Counted from the stretch's first letter, positions 42,216 to 51,257 are shown. The stretch is DNA of 64,000 nt from an uncultured Lachnospiraceae bacterium (GCA_910585825.1 CAJUEY010000010.1:1-64000), one strand, 5' to 3'. Notes: generated by a model from the sequence alone, not told the origin. Program-made: numbers and translations.

Positions 42216-42286
42216 AGCGGGTGATGGGAATCGAACCCACGTATCTAGCTTGGAAGGCTAGTGTTCTACCATTGAACTACACCCGC
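42216..42286 (-). tRNA. tRNA-Gly (anticodon TCC)
   Basis: On the minus strand GCGGGTG pairs with CACCCGC. The anticodon loop CTTCCAA gives TCC, the D arm reads AGTTCAATGGTAGAA, and the T arm is GGGTTCGATTCCC. Ten bases upstream of tRNA-Phe's 3' end on the plus strand, so the two are co-transcribed. Confidence 0.95.
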
Positions 42287-42296
42287 ATGTGACAAA

Positions 42297-42369
<73 letters not shown>

Positions 42370-42452
42370 GAATTCCTCACAGCACAATTAATAATATAGG
42401 AAAAGGAAGGAATTGTCAAGAAAAAATTGAAAAATATAAAAAAATTTTTTTC

Positions 42453-42481
42453 TTGACAAATAGGAGGAAAAGAGATATAGT
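42453..42481 (+). promoter_or_regulatory. Sigma-A promoter of cysK-metY
   Basis: Perfect TTGACA (42,453-42,458), 17-base spacer and TATAGT (42,476-42,481), 74 bases before the cysK start. Confidence 0.85.
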
Positions 42482-42489
42482 ATAGAAAA

Positions 42490-42519
42490 TTCCTAGTAAA
42501 TAAGTAGTAAATATAGGAA
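42490..42519. promoter_or_regulatory. Putative operator just downstream of the cysK -10 element
   Basis: TTCCTA (42,490-42,495) and TAGGAA (42,514-42,519) form an inverted repeat around an AT-rich core with repeated AGTAAATA. It overlaps the expected transcription start, so bound protein would repress. The nearby Rrf2 regulator is the likely ligand. Confidence 0.5.
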
Positions 42520-42554
42520 ATGAAAGTCAAACAGACAGAAAGTGAGGAGAGTAA

Positions 42555-43487
42555 ATGGCAGGAATTTATCAGGGAACATTGGGACTGATTGGCGGCACAC
42601 CGTTAGTAGAGGCGGGAAATATGGAAAAGTCATATGGATTGAAAGGGCGTCTCCTTTTTAAACTGGAGTATTTTAATCCGGCCGGCAGTGTAAAAGACAG
42701 AATTGCCAAGGCGATGATTGAAGACGCAGAGGAGAAGGGCTTGCTAAAACCCGGCTCCGTTATTATTGAGCCAACATCGGGCAACACGGGAATCGGTCTT
42801 GCATCTATTGCAGCAGCAAAAGGATACCGGATTATATTAACGATGCCGGAGACTATGAGTGTAGAACGGAGAAATATTTTAAAAGCGTACGGAGCGGAAA
42901 TTGTATTGACAGACGGAACAAAGGGCATGAAAGGCGCAATTGCCAAGGCAGATGAGCTTGCAAAAGAATTGCCGGATTCCTTTATTCCTGGACAGTTTGA
43001 AAATCCCGCCAATCCAAAGGTGCACAGAGAAACCACCGGGCCGGAAATCTGGAAGGATTCAGAAGGAGAGGTAGATGTTCTGGTGGCGGGCGTTGGAACC
43101 GGAGGAACCATAACAGGAGCAGGAGAATATCTGAAATCCCAAAATCCGGATCTAAAAGTAGTAGCAGTAGAACCGTCGGCATCTCCTGTATTGTCTCAGG
43201 GAAAAGGCGGGCCTCACAAAATCCAGGGAATCGGCGCGGGATTTGTACCTGGCGTATTGAATACGAAATTATATGATGAAGTATTTACGGTAGATAATGA
43301 GGCGGCATTTGAGATTTCCAGAGAGATTGCAAAACGGGAAGGAATTCTGGTTGGGATATCCTCCGGCGCCGCTGCATATGCCGCTATTGAACTGGCAAAG
43401 AGGCCGGAATATGAAGGAAAGACAATTGTGGCAGTACTGCCGGACAGCGGCGACCGTTATTATTCCACACCATTATTTACAGAATAA
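42555..43487 (+). CDS. cysK: Cysteine synthase A (O-acetylserine sulfhydrylase)
   Basis: This 310-residue PLP enzyme has LEYFNPAGSVKDRIA (Schiff-base lysine), PTSGNTGIGLASIAAAKGY (substrate loop), GVGTGGTITGAG (phosphate cup) and GISSGAA. It makes cysteine from O-acetylserine and sulfide. It is the first gene of a two-gene operon with a PLP-dependent O-acetylhomoserine enzyme 21 bases downstream. Confidence 0.97.
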   Translation: MAGIYQGTLGLIGGTPLVEAGNMEKSYGLKGRLLFKLEYFNPAGSVKDRIAKAMIEDAEEKGLLKPGSVIIEPTSGNTGIGLASIAAAKGYRIILTMPETMSVERRNILKAYGAEIVLTDGTKGMKGAIAKADELAKELPDSFIPGQFENPANPKVHRETTGPEIWKDSEGEVDVLVAGVGTGGTITGAGEYLKSQNPDLKVVAVEPSASPVLSQGKGGPHKIQGIGAGFVPGVLNTKLYDEVFTVDNEAAFEISREIAKREGILVGISSGAAAYAAIELAKRPEYEGKTIVAVLPDSGDRYYSTPLFTE

Positions 43488-43508
43488 AACAAAGCGAGGA
43501 GAACGATT

Positions 43509-44819
43509 ATGAGTAAAAAACTGAGCAGAGCAGAGAGAAATTTGAAATTTGAAACATTACAGCTGCACGTAGGACAGGAGCAGCCGGACCCGGTTACAGA
43601 TGCAAGAGCAGTTCCCATTTATCAGACGTCTTCCTATGTATTCCATAATTCCGATCATGCGGCGGCAAGATTTGGACTTTCCGATGCGGGAAATATTTAC
43701 GGAAGGCTGACGAATCCTACCGAAGACGTATTTGAACAGAGAATCGCGGCATTAGAAGGGGGCGTGGCGGCTCTTGCCGTTGCCTCCGGCGCAGCAGCAA
43801 TTACCTATACGATCCAGAATCTGGCGCAAAGCGGAGATCATCTTGTAGCAGCCAAAAATATCTATGGAGGAACGTATAATCTTCTGGCTCATACACTGCC
43901 GCAGTATGGCATAACGACTACATTTACAGAGCCTGATCCAAAATCCCTAGAGGCAGCAATTTTGGACAATACAAAGGCTCTTTATATTGAGACATTGGGA
44001 AATCCCCATTCAGATGTTGCAGATATTGAAGCTGTTGCCCAAATTGCCCATGCCCATAAAATCCCCCTTGTGGTAGACAGCACATTTGCAACACCGTATC
44101 TGGTTCGTCCGATTGAATATGGCGCAGACATTGTCGTTCATTCCGCAACGAAATTTATTGGAGGACATGGAACGACCATTGGCGGCGTGATCGTGGACAG
44201 TGGGAAATTCGACTGGGAAGCAAGCGGCAAATTCCCGTCGCTGACAGAACCGAATCCAAGCTATCACGGCATCAGCTTTACGAAAGCAGTAGGAGCAGCG
44301 GCATTTGTAACAAAAATCCGCGCAATCCTGTTAAGAGATACCGGAGCAACCCTTTCACCTTTCCACGCATTCCTGTTTTTACAGGGACTTGAGACATTAT
44401 CCCTGCGTGTGGAGCGCCATGTGGAAAACGCATTAAAAGTAGTAGAGTATTTGAAGAATCATCCCCAAGTAGAGGCGGTGCATCATCCTTCGATTTCTAC
44501 AGATCCGGTGCAGCAGAAATTATACCAGAAATATTTCCCCAATGGCGGCGGTTCTATTTTTACATTTGAAATCAAGGGAGACGACAGAAAGGCCAAAGAT
44601 TTCATTGACAATCTGGAAATCTTCTCATTATTGGCAAATGTGGCAGATGTAAAATCCTTAGTTATTCATCCGGCGTCTACCACGCATTCTCAGTTGAATG
44701 AAGAAGAACTGGCAGAGCAGGGCATCAAGCCGAATACCATTCGACTGTCCATAGGAACAGAAAATATCGACGATATCATTCAAGATCTGGAAGAGGCGTT
44801 TAAGGCTGTAGAATCATAG
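43509..44819 (+). CDS. metY: O-acetylhomoserine sulfhydrylase (Cys/Met metabolism PLP enzyme)
   Basis: This 436-residue protein starts at ATG 43,509 after GAGGAGAACG. Family features are FETLQLHVGQEQPDPVTDAR, YGRLTNPTEDVFEQRIAALE, the PLP lysine in HSATKFIGGHGT, and SVHPASTTHSQL-like residues VIHPASTTHSQLNEEEL near the end. It forms homocysteine from O-acetylhomoserine and sulfide. The pairing with cysK gives both sulfide-fixing routes one promoter. The 3' end overlaps the convergent LysR gene by six bases. Confidence 0.95.
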   Translation: MSKKLSRAERNLKFETLQLHVGQEQPDPVTDARAVPIYQTSSYVFHNSDHAAARFGLSDAGNIYGRLTNPTEDVFEQRIAALEGGVAALAVASGAAAITYTIQNLAQSGDHLVAAKNIYGGTYNLLAHTLPQYGITTTFTEPDPKSLEAAILDNTKALYIETLGNPHSDVADIEAVAQIAHAHKIPLVVDSTFATPYLVRPIEYGADIVVHSATKFIGGHGTTIGGVIVDSGKFDWEASGKFPSLTEPNPSYHGISFTKAVGAAAFVTKIRAILLRDTGATLSPFHAFLFLQGLETLSLRVERHVENALKVVEYLKNHPQVEAVHHPSISTDPVQQKLYQKYFPNGGGSIFTFEIKGDDRKAKDFIDNLEIFSLLANVADVKSLVIHPASTTHSQLNEEELAEQGIKPNTIRLSIGTENIDDIIQDLEEAFKAVES

Positions 44820-45707
44820 AATCCTGCTTTTCAGATACTTGTAAAAAGTGTCCGCCGCAAGGCTTTTTCCCCGTCCTTTATCCGAGACAATTTGTATAGA
44901 GCGGCGGGGAATATCACAGCTGATATGTATTTGTATCAGCTTTTTTTCTTTTAAAAGAGGCAGCGCCAGTTTCTCCGGCACAAAGCCGATGCCCAAATTG
45001 TTTTCTAACAGTGGCAGCATGAGGTCAGACGTTGCAACTTCCATATCAGGCTCTATATCTATCTTGTGTTCTATAAAAAAATTCCGGTAAAGTTCATAAG
45101 TGGAACTTCCCCTGCCCAATCCGATCCAGGGATAATTTTTTACGTCTTTTAGTTCCAGAGGTTTTTGGCACAGGCTTTGATATTGGGTTCCTCCTGCCAG
45201 TATTTCGTTAAAATCCAGAACTTTTTCACAGAAAACCGTTTTCGGTATTTCAAAAGGAGCTGTGATTACTGCAAAATCCAGTTTGCCGCTGATAAGATGC
45301 TTTATGGTTTCCGGCGTTGTGTGGTTGTGGATTTTTATTTTGGTGGCAGGATATTCTGTTTTAAAATCTCTCAGCGCTTTTAAAAGGAAAAGATGCAGAG
45401 CGGTTTCCGTGGCGCCGATTTCCACCGTGCCGCATCTTAGAGAGTCCTGACGGAAGATTTCTTCCTGGGCGTTTAGTAAATGCCTGCAGGCTATTTCTAC
45501 ATGGGAATAGAGCAGTTCCCCCTCTTCCGTAAGGGTGATGCCTCTGGCCTCCCGGATAAATAATCTGCAGTTCAGCTGGGATTCCAGCAGTTTCATGATT
45601 CGTGTGACGTTGGGCTGGTTGCTGCCCAAGGCGGCTGCTGCTTTGGTGATATTTCCATATTTTGCCACATAGTAAAAAATTTTATAGTATTCAAAATTAA
45701 CATCCAT
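44814..45707 (-). CDS. LysR-family transcriptional regulator
   Basis: ATG at 45,707 gives 297 residues (a TTG at 45,728 is an alternative with its own reading MEKYKIYMDV). It has an N-terminal winged helix (YYVAKYGNITKAAAALGSNQ, PNVTRIMKLLESQLNCRLFI) and a periplasmic-binding-like effector domain (VEIGATETALHLFLLKALRD, LDFAVITAPFEIP, LENNLGIGFVPEKLAL). It is divergent from the MATE exporter, with a 20-bp palindrome in between, and convergent with metY. The likely target is the exporter; an effector cannot be read from sequence. Confidence 0.92.
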   Translation of the reverse strand: MDVNFEYYKIFYYVAKYGNITKAAAALGSNQPNVTRIMKLLESQLNCRLFIREARGITLTEEGELLYSHVEIACRHLLNAQEEIFRQDSLRCGTVEIGATETALHLFLLKALRDFKTEYPATKIKIHNHTTPETIKHLISGKLDFAVITAPFEIPKTVFCEKVLDFNEILAGGTQYQSLCQKPLELKDVKNYPWIGLGRGSSTYELYRNFFIEHKIDIEPDMEVATSDLMLPLLENNLGIGFVPEKLALPLLKEKKLIQIHISCDIPRRSIQIVSDKGRGKSLAADTFYKYLKSRIL

Positions 45708-45757
45708 ATATATTTTGTATTTCTCCAATGTATTATATGTATTTTTCGTATTTCATA

Positions 45758-45777
45758 AAATGTATTATAATACATTT
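45758..45777. promoter_or_regulatory. Perfect 20-bp palindrome between LysR and MATE genes
   Basis: AAATGTATTATAATACATTT is self-complementary over all 20 bases and contains a TATAAT on both strands, so it overlaps the -10 elements of both divergent genes. A binding site for the LysR protein, or for another dimeric regulator, is likely. Confidence 0.6.
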
Positions 45778-45829
45778 TTGAAAATAAGCAATAAAGATGC
45801 TCAATGTTAAATAGAAAGGATATGATTCT

Positions 45830-47167
45830 ATGAATAAGGATTTGACGGTTGGAAAACCGGAAACAGTGCTATGGAAGTTTTGCCTTCCCTTGTTTGGAAG
45901 TATTATCTTTCAGCAGCTATATAATATTGCTGACAGTCTGGTAGCCGGTAAATTTATTGGGGAAAATGCACTGGCTGCTGTGGGAAACAGCTATGAAATC
46001 ACGCTGATCTTTATTGCCTTTGCCTTTGGCTGCAATATGGGCTGTTCTGTGATCGTTTCCCAGCTGTTTGGAGCCGGAAAATACGGCAGACTGAAAACGG
46101 CGGTGTCTACGGCGTGTATTTTCAGCGCTGTAATCTGCGCAATATTGATGTGTATCGGTATTGGCGGATGTACGCCGCTGCTGCATTTAATCCGGACTCC
46201 GGAGGAAGTATTTGCAGATTCCAGATTGTATCTGGATATTTATGTATGGGGTCTGCCCTTTGTGTTTTTTTATAATATTGCAACGGGGATCTTCTCTGCC
46301 CTCGGGGATTCCAAAACACCGTTTTATTTTCTGGCAGCATCCTCCACAGCCAATATCGCAGTGGATATTCTCTTTGTAAAAGCTTTTGATATGGGTGTGG
46401 CGGGCGTTGCCTGGGCCACCTTTTTGTGCCAGGGAGTCAGCTGCATTCTGGCAGTCTTTGCCATCTGGAAGAGGCTTGAAAAAATCCAGGCTTCGGAAAA
46501 GGCTTTATTATTTGACTGGGAGCTTTTGAAAAAAATTCTGGTGGTCGCCGTTCCCAGTATTTTGCAGCAGAGCTTTATTTCTGTCGGAAATATTATGATT
46601 CAGGGTGTGATTAACGGATTCGGAGCGCCTGTTATGGCGGGTTATTCCGCAGCGGTCAAACTGAACAATCTGGTGATTACATCTTTTACCACCATTGGAA
46701 ACGGAATTTCCAATTTTTCAGCCCAGAATCTTGGAGCGGGCAAATTTGGCCGGATTCGCGAGGGGTTTCGGGCGGGAATTAAAATCGTATGGTGTCTGTG
46801 TATTCCTTTTTGTATTCTGTACATCCTCTTTGGCAGATATTTTCTGCTGTTGTTTATGGAAAAAAGTTCTGTGGGGGCATTGTTATCAGGCAGACAATTT
46901 TTGTGGATTGTGTCGCCGTTTTACTTTATCGTGTCGGCAAAACTGATCGCGGACGGAATTCTGCGGGGAATCAGTGCAATGCGCCAGTTTATGATCGGTA
47001 CGTTTACAGATCTGATTCTGCGTGTGGTTTTGGCCTTCGTGCTTTCCGGCTGGCTGCATTCTGTCCTGGGTATATGGTGCGCATGGCCGATTGGCTGGAC
47101 AACAGCGATGATTCTGTCTGTTTGCTTTTACCGGAGGGCGTGTAAGAAAATGAATTGCGAAGATTAG
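45830..47167 (+). CDS. MATE-family efflux transporter
   Basis: This 445-residue integral membrane protein has about 12 hydrophobic segments and the two-fold MatE repeat. It starts KPETVLWKFCLPLFGSIIFQ with QQLYNIADSLVAGKFIGENALAAVG, and in the second half VPSILQQSFISVGNIMIQGVINGFG with AGYSAAVKLNNL. These are the DinF/NorM-like cores. It exports cationic or amphiphilic compounds using an ion gradient. It is divergently placed from a LysR regulator. Confidence 0.93.
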   Translation: MNKDLTVGKPETVLWKFCLPLFGSIIFQQLYNIADSLVAGKFIGENALAAVGNSYEITLIFIAFAFGCNMGCSVIVSQLFGAGKYGRLKTAVSTACIFSAVICAILMCIGIGGCTPLLHLIRTPEEVFADSRLYLDIYVWGLPFVFFYNIATGIFSALGDSKTPFYFLAASSTANIAVDILFVKAFDMGVAGVAWATFLCQGVSCILAVFAIWKRLEKIQASEKALLFDWELLKKILVVAVPSILQQSFISVGNIMIQGVINGFGAPVMAGYSAAVKLNNLVITSFTTIGNGISNFSAQNLGAGKFGRIREGFRAGIKIVWCLCIPFCILYILFGRYFLLLFMEKSSVGALLSGRQFLWIVSPFYFIVSAKLIADGILRGISAMRQFMIGTFTDLILRVVLAFVLSGWLHSVLGIWCAWPIGWTTAMILSVCFYRRACKKMNCED

Positions 47168-47169
47168 GA

Positions 47170-47198
47170 TTGGACTTATTCTGGAACGGTGTTATAAT
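47170..47198 (+). promoter_or_regulatory. Sigma-A promoter of the glycosyltransferase gene
   Basis: TTGGAC (47,170-47,175), 17-base spacer and perfect TATAAT (47,193-47,198), 27 bases before the TTG start. Confidence 0.78.
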
Positions 47199-47224
47199 AA
47201 GAAACAAAAAGGAGATTACCAGAA

Positions 47225-48289
47225 TTGATTACGATTAGTCTTTGCATGATTGTAAAAAATGAGGCGGATGTATTGCGGCGGTGTCTGGTGTCGATTGCGG
47301 ATTTGATGGATGAGATTATTATTGTAGATACCGGCTCCACAGATCATACAAAAGAAATTGCAGCAGAGTTTACAGACAAAATATACGATTTTAAATGGCA
47401 GGATGATTTTGCCGCCGCGAGGAATTTTGCGTTTTCCAAGGCAGAGATGGAGTATATTTATTCGGCGGATGCAGACGAGGTGGTGGATTATTTCAATCAC
47501 AAACGGCTGGCCGAATTAAAAGAAGCCCTTTTGCCGGAAATTGAAATTGTGCAGATGCATTACCTTACGCCTCCGGCTTTTAATACAACCGCCAATTTCC
47601 AGAAGGAGTACCGCCCCAAGCTTTACAAACGGCTGAGGGAGTTCGTCTGGGTAGATGCAGTGCATGAAACCGTGCGTTTAGAACCTGTCGTTTATGACAG
47701 TGACATTGAGATCAAACATTTACCGAAAAATCTACATAGCGGCAGAGATTTTCAATTATTCCGAAGGGTATTTGAGCGGGAGGGAAAACTTTCTGCAAAA
47801 CTACATTCCATGCTGGTAAAGGAATTGTTTGTAAGCGGTACGACAGAGGATTTTCTGGCGGCTGCGGATATATTTGAATCGGTTTTAAAGCAGGAAGACG
47901 CTTCCGTGGATATGAAAAAAGAGGCGGTATGCAGTCTTTGCCATATTTATCACAAGTCAGGGGATATCGCCCGGTTTTTTGCACTGGCGTTTAAACTTAT
48001 GCCGGATGCAGTCTGCGGGGAACTCTGTTATGAGATCGGCAGTTATTTTATGGAGATAGCAGATTATGAAGAGGCGATGCAGTGGTTTCACACGGCAGTT
48101 CACGGCACAGAAACAGTGATTGATGTTAGAAGAGGAGGGAAACTGTCTCTGGAAGCGCTGTCCCGGTGCTGCAGGGAAATTGCCGGACAGATACAGGAAA
48201 ATGAGACATGGGAAGAAGAGCAGGTGAGTTTCTACCTGGAACAGGCTGAGGTATATGAGCGAGAGGCTTTGGCATGGGAGCTTCCATAG
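47225..48289 (+). CDS. Family 2 glycosyltransferase with helical-repeat C-terminus
   Basis: TTG 47,225 preceded by AAGGAGATTACC gives 354 residues. The GT-A domain is at residues about 1-170: ISLCMIVKNEADVLRRCLVS, IVDTGSTDHTKE and the metal-binding SADADE. The C-terminal half is made of TPR-like helices. Members of this group (SunS/GT2 with TPR) glycosylate proteins or peptides or act in envelope synthesis; the substrate here is unknown. The next gene starts 27 bases after its stop. Confidence 0.87.
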   Translation: MITISLCMIVKNEADVLRRCLVSIADLMDEIIIVDTGSTDHTKEIAAEFTDKIYDFKWQDDFAAARNFAFSKAEMEYIYSADADEVVDYFNHKRLAELKEALLPEIEIVQMHYLTPPAFNTTANFQKEYRPKLYKRLREFVWVDAVHETVRLEPVVYDSDIEIKHLPKNLHSGRDFQLFRRVFEREGKLSAKLHSMLVKELFVSGTTEDFLAAADIFESVLKQEDASVDMKKEAVCSLCHIYHKSGDIARFFALAFKLMPDAVCGELCYEIGSYFMEIADYEEAMQWFHTAVHGTETVIDVRRGGKLSLEALSRCCREIAGQIQENETWEEEQVSFYLEQAEVYEREALAWELP

Positions 48290-48315
48290 CAGAGATAAGA
48301 TAAAGGATGGAGAGT

Positions 48316-49512
48316 ATGACAATTGTAACATTAAAAAAGGGAGAAGGAAGAAGCTTAAAATCCGGAGGCATGTGGATTTTTGACAACGAGATTGCGTCCA
48401 TTGTGGGAACCTTTCATAACGGAGATATTGTAACGGTACATGATTTTGACGGATATCCCATGGGAAAAGGATTCATCAATCAGAATTCTAAAATCCGGGT
48501 CCGCATGATGACAAGAAATCACAGACAGGAGATTGACCGGGAATTTCTGCGGATGCGCATCAAAGAGGCATGGGAATACCGGAAACGGACCGTAGACATT
48601 TCAAGCTGCCGCCTGATTTTTGGAGAGGCGGATTTCCTGCCGGGATTTGTGGTGGACAAATTTTCGGATGTGCTGGTCGTGCAGTCCCTGGCTCTTGGAA
48701 TCGACAGATTGAAATTAGAATTGGTGGATCTTCTAAAAGAAGAACTTTCAAAAGACGGCATACAGATTCGCGGCGTCTATGAACGGAGCGATGCAAAAGT
48801 CCGGAGCAGCGAAGGATTGGAGCGTATCAAAGGCTTTATCGGAGAGGCGTTTGATACCAAAGTGGAAATCACAGAAAATGGCGTGAAATATCTGGTGGAT
48901 GTCAAAGACGGGCAGAAGACGGGATTTTTTCTGGATCAGAAATATAACCGCCTGGCCGTTCAGAAATTGTGCAAAGATATGGAAGTACTGGACTGCTTTA
49001 CCCATACAGGCTCCTTTGCTTTGAATGCAGGAATTGCAGGAGCCAAAAGCGTCATCGGCGTAGACGCCTCAGAGCTTGCTGTGAAACAGGCCCAAGAAAA
49101 TGCGAAGTTAAACGGTCTGGAAGAGACAGTGCAGTTTCAGTGTGCAGATGTGTTTGAATTGCTGCCGGAACTGGAAAAGCAGAAAAAGCAGTTTGATGTT
49201 GTTATTTTAGATCCTCCGGCCTTTGCCAAATCCAGGAATTCACTAAAAAATGCAGTAAAGGGGTATCGGGAGATAAATATCCGGGCAATGAAGCTGGTAA
49301 GGCCCGGGGGTTATCTGGCAACCTGCTCCTGCTCTCATTTTATGGATTACGAGCTGTTTACAAAGACCATTCATCAGGCGGCGCAGAATGTACATAAACG
49401 GCTCCGCCAGGTGGAGTATCGTACGCAGGCGCCGGATCATCCGATTCTCTGGGCGGCAGATGAAAGCTATTATTTAAAATTTTATATCTTTCAGGTATGT
49501 GGGGAAAAATAA
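48316..49512 (+). CDS. RlmI-type class I SAM-dependent 23S rRNA cytosine methyltransferase
   Basis: I use ATG 48,316; ATG 48,307 is in frame. The 398-residue protein has an N-terminal PUA domain (KSGGMWIFDNEIASIVG, GKGFINQNSKIRVRMM), an EEHD-like connector (FGEADFLPGFVVDKFSDVLV) and the Rossmann domain with VLDCFTHTGSFALNAGI (SAM site) and VILDPPAFAKSRN (catalytic DPPAF motif). Family members methylate C5 of a 23S rRNA cytosine. Confidence 0.92.
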   Translation: MTIVTLKKGEGRSLKSGGMWIFDNEIASIVGTFHNGDIVTVHDFDGYPMGKGFINQNSKIRVRMMTRNHRQEIDREFLRMRIKEAWEYRKRTVDISSCRLIFGEADFLPGFVVDKFSDVLVVQSLALGIDRLKLELVDLLKEELSKDGIQIRGVYERSDAKVRSSEGLERIKGFIGEAFDTKVEITENGVKYLVDVKDGQKTGFFLDQKYNRLAVQKLCKDMEVLDCFTHTGSFALNAGIAGAKSVIGVDASELAVKQAQENAKLNGLEETVQFQCADVFELLPELEKQKKQFDVVILDPPAFAKSRNSLKNAVKGYREINIRAMKLVRPGGYLATCSCSHFMDYELFTKTIHQAAQNVHKRLRQVEYRTQAPDHPILWAADESYYLKFYIFQVCGEK

Positions 49513-49566
49513 AAATTTTGATATGAAGAAAAACAGAATATGAGATATGATATGCAGTCATGATTT

Positions 49567-49602
49567 AAGGACAAAGCCAAGTATGCGAGCTTTGTCCTTA
49601 TT
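49567..49602 (+). terminator. Terminator of the methyltransferase operon
   Basis: AAGGACAAAGC (49,567-49,577) pairs perfectly with GCTTTGTCCTT (49,589-49,599), followed by ATTTC. Confidence 0.85.
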
Positions 49603-49688
49603 TCGTGTGTCATATGTTTGAAAAAAGCCTCCGGCGCCGGATCTTTTGTAAAAAATTCAAGTATGTCGGCAAGAGCCGGAATTTAAGT

Positions 49689-49711
49689 ATAAAGTGTCAT
49701 ACTTTATGACA
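49689..49711. repeat. Left arm of a perfect 23-bp inverted repeat flanking a recombinase gene
   Basis: The exact reverse complement of these 23 bases occurs at 51,155-51,177. The unit itself contains two overlapping inverted repeats, ATAAAGT/ACTTTAT and TGTCATA/TATGACA. The match does not extend beyond 23 bases on either side. Confidence 0.85.
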
Positions 49712-49942
49712 AAAGAAAACGAAATATTTTTTTCAATTTATATGACTATACACCTACGATTCTATAAAATCAATATTTTTTTCAATATATATTGATGTCA
49801 ATTAGGAATTTTTTATGCCTGAATTTGATCAAAAAGATATTGTTTTGCATTATTTCTGGTCATTTTTCTGGTCAGGCCGCTGCATATCGGAACAAAAAAA
49901 TCTGTTATTGTTAAGAGAAAATTATACAAAGGAGGAAGTTTT

Positions 49943-51169
49943 ATGGCGCGAAGAGGAGAAAATATCAGAAAGAGAAAAGACGGACGATGGGAAGCAAGAT
50001 TTATCAGTGGATATAAAGAAGACGGCAAGGCCAAATATATATCTATCTACAGAAAATCTTATGCAGAGGCAAAAGATGCAAAAAACAAGATGGTGGCAGA
50101 AAAACTTACCCATGACGCTTGTAAGGAAAAACGTCCGTTGATTCAAACAACATTTGGCGCTCTGTTGACAGATTGGCTGCATTTTATCCGAAGAGATGTA
50201 AAAGAATCTACGTATTCCCGCTATACGGCGATCATTGAGAAGCATATCCGGCCGGAGCTGGGAGAGATTCTCTTATCTGATTTAAACAATGAAGATATTG
50301 ATTGTTTTACAGTGAAAAAACTGGAGGAAGGAAACCTGAAAAAATCCGGTGGATTATCACCAAAAACAGTGGGCGGATTTCTTTCCATCATTCGTCTGGC
50401 ATTGGATTACGGCATAGAACGGGGATATGACTGTTCCGGTCATATTGTGATTCATCATCCAAGGCAGAATATGCCTAAAATTCAAATCCTTACCTGCGAA
50501 GAACAGCAGAAATTAGAACAAATCCTGCTGGAAGAAAACAGTACGATTAGTTTCGGGATTCTGCTCAGCCTGTATCTGGGGCTGCGGATTGGAGAAATCT
50601 GTGCGCTGCGTTGGGAGGATTTTGATATGAAAAATGGACTTGTGCATATCAGCAGATCCATACAGCGTATTCCAAACATGAATTTTGAAACAGATTCTGA
50701 AATAAAAAATAAAACAAAAATTGTAATCGATCATCCCAAAACAAATTGTTCGATCCGCAACATTCCGATTCCCGCCGCACTGTTTCCAGTCGTAAAGGAA
50801 TATCAAAAAAAGGAAGAGTTTTATGTATTGACAGGAAACAATTCTTATTTAGAACCAAAGGGATATTACAGAAAATATAAGCGGATTATAAAAAAATGCG
50901 GATTGGATCATTTTAATTATCATGCGCTGCGCCATACATTTGCCACGCGCTGCGTAGAAAACAATTTTGATATCAAGTCGTTGTCAGAAATTTTAGGACA
51001 CGCCAACGTCTCTACGACGCTTCAGAGGTATGTACATCCTTCTGTCAATTTGAAACGGCAGCATATGGACCGGTTGGGAACTATCGCTGTTTATGGTCAA
51101 AATTCTGGTCCCACAGATTCAGAAACACAGGATTCCGGAGAAGAAAGGGCAGACTGTCATAAAGTATGA
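49943..51169 (+). CDS. Tyrosine recombinase at the head of the pilus locus
   Basis: This 408-residue protein starts at ATG 49,943 with AAGGAGGAAG upstream. It has an N-terminal arm-binding beta domain (residues about 5-50, GENIRKRKDGRWEARFISGY), a core-binding helical domain (about 65-165), then the catalytic domain with LSLYLGLRIGEICALRWEDF (Arg), YHALRHTFATRCVENN (HxxR), LSEILGHANVSTT (His/Lys) and LQRYVHPS (nucleophile Tyr). All catalytic residues are intact. It resembles Tn916-type integrases. It is bracketed by a perfect 23-bp inverted repeat, its 3' end overlapping the right arm, and it lies directly upstream of the pilus regulator. No tRNA or mobile cargo is adjacent, so a role in DNA inversion of the locus is plausible. 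Confidence 0.92.
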   Translation: MARRGENIRKRKDGRWEARFISGYKEDGKAKYISIYRKSYAEAKDAKNKMVAEKLTHDACKEKRPLIQTTFGALLTDWLHFIRRDVKESTYSRYTAIIEKHIRPELGEILLSDLNNEDIDCFTVKKLEEGNLKKSGGLSPKTVGGFLSIIRLALDYGIERGYDCSGHIVIHHPRQNMPKIQILTCEEQQKLEQILLEENSTISFGILLSLYLGLRIGEICALRWEDFDMKNGLVHISRSIQRIPNMNFETDSEIKNKTKIVIDHPKTNCSIRNIPIPAALFPVVKEYQKKEEFYVLTGNNSYLEPKGYYRKYKRIIKKCGLDHFNYHALRHTFATRCVENNFDIKSLSEILGHANVSTTLQRYVHPSVNLKRQHMDRLGTIAVYGQNSGPTDSETQDSGEERADCHKV

Positions 51170-51177
51170 CACTTTAT
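51155..51177. repeat. Right arm of the 23-bp inverted repeat
   Basis: Exact reverse complement of 49,689-49,711. It overlaps the last codons and stop of the recombinase gene (stop at 51,167-51,169) and ends 80 bases before the BTAD regulator start. Confidence 0.85.
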
Positions 51178-51257
51178 GGCCGCAAAGATACATGGAATAT
51201 AGTGGGGAATGTATTTCGTGCGCATTTGACAAAGGCTGAAAGCTAAGAGGAGTAGAG

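Larger units (their letters stand above)
49513..49942 (+). other. Intergenic region upstream of the recombinase gene
   Basis: This gap of 430 bases contains a terminator (49,567-49,600), one arm of the 23-bp inverted repeat (49,689-49,711), AT-rich sequence with an imperfect ATCAATATT/AATATATATTGAT palindrome near 49,768-49,798, and the recombinase ribosome binding site. No coding sequence was recognised. Confidence 0.6.

Noticed and set aside
42370..42554. Possible T-box or SAM riboswitch before cysK-metY
   Set aside because: No T-box TGGNACCGCG sequence and no SAM-I core. The leader is only about 70 bases. A promoter with an operator-like repeat explains the region better.
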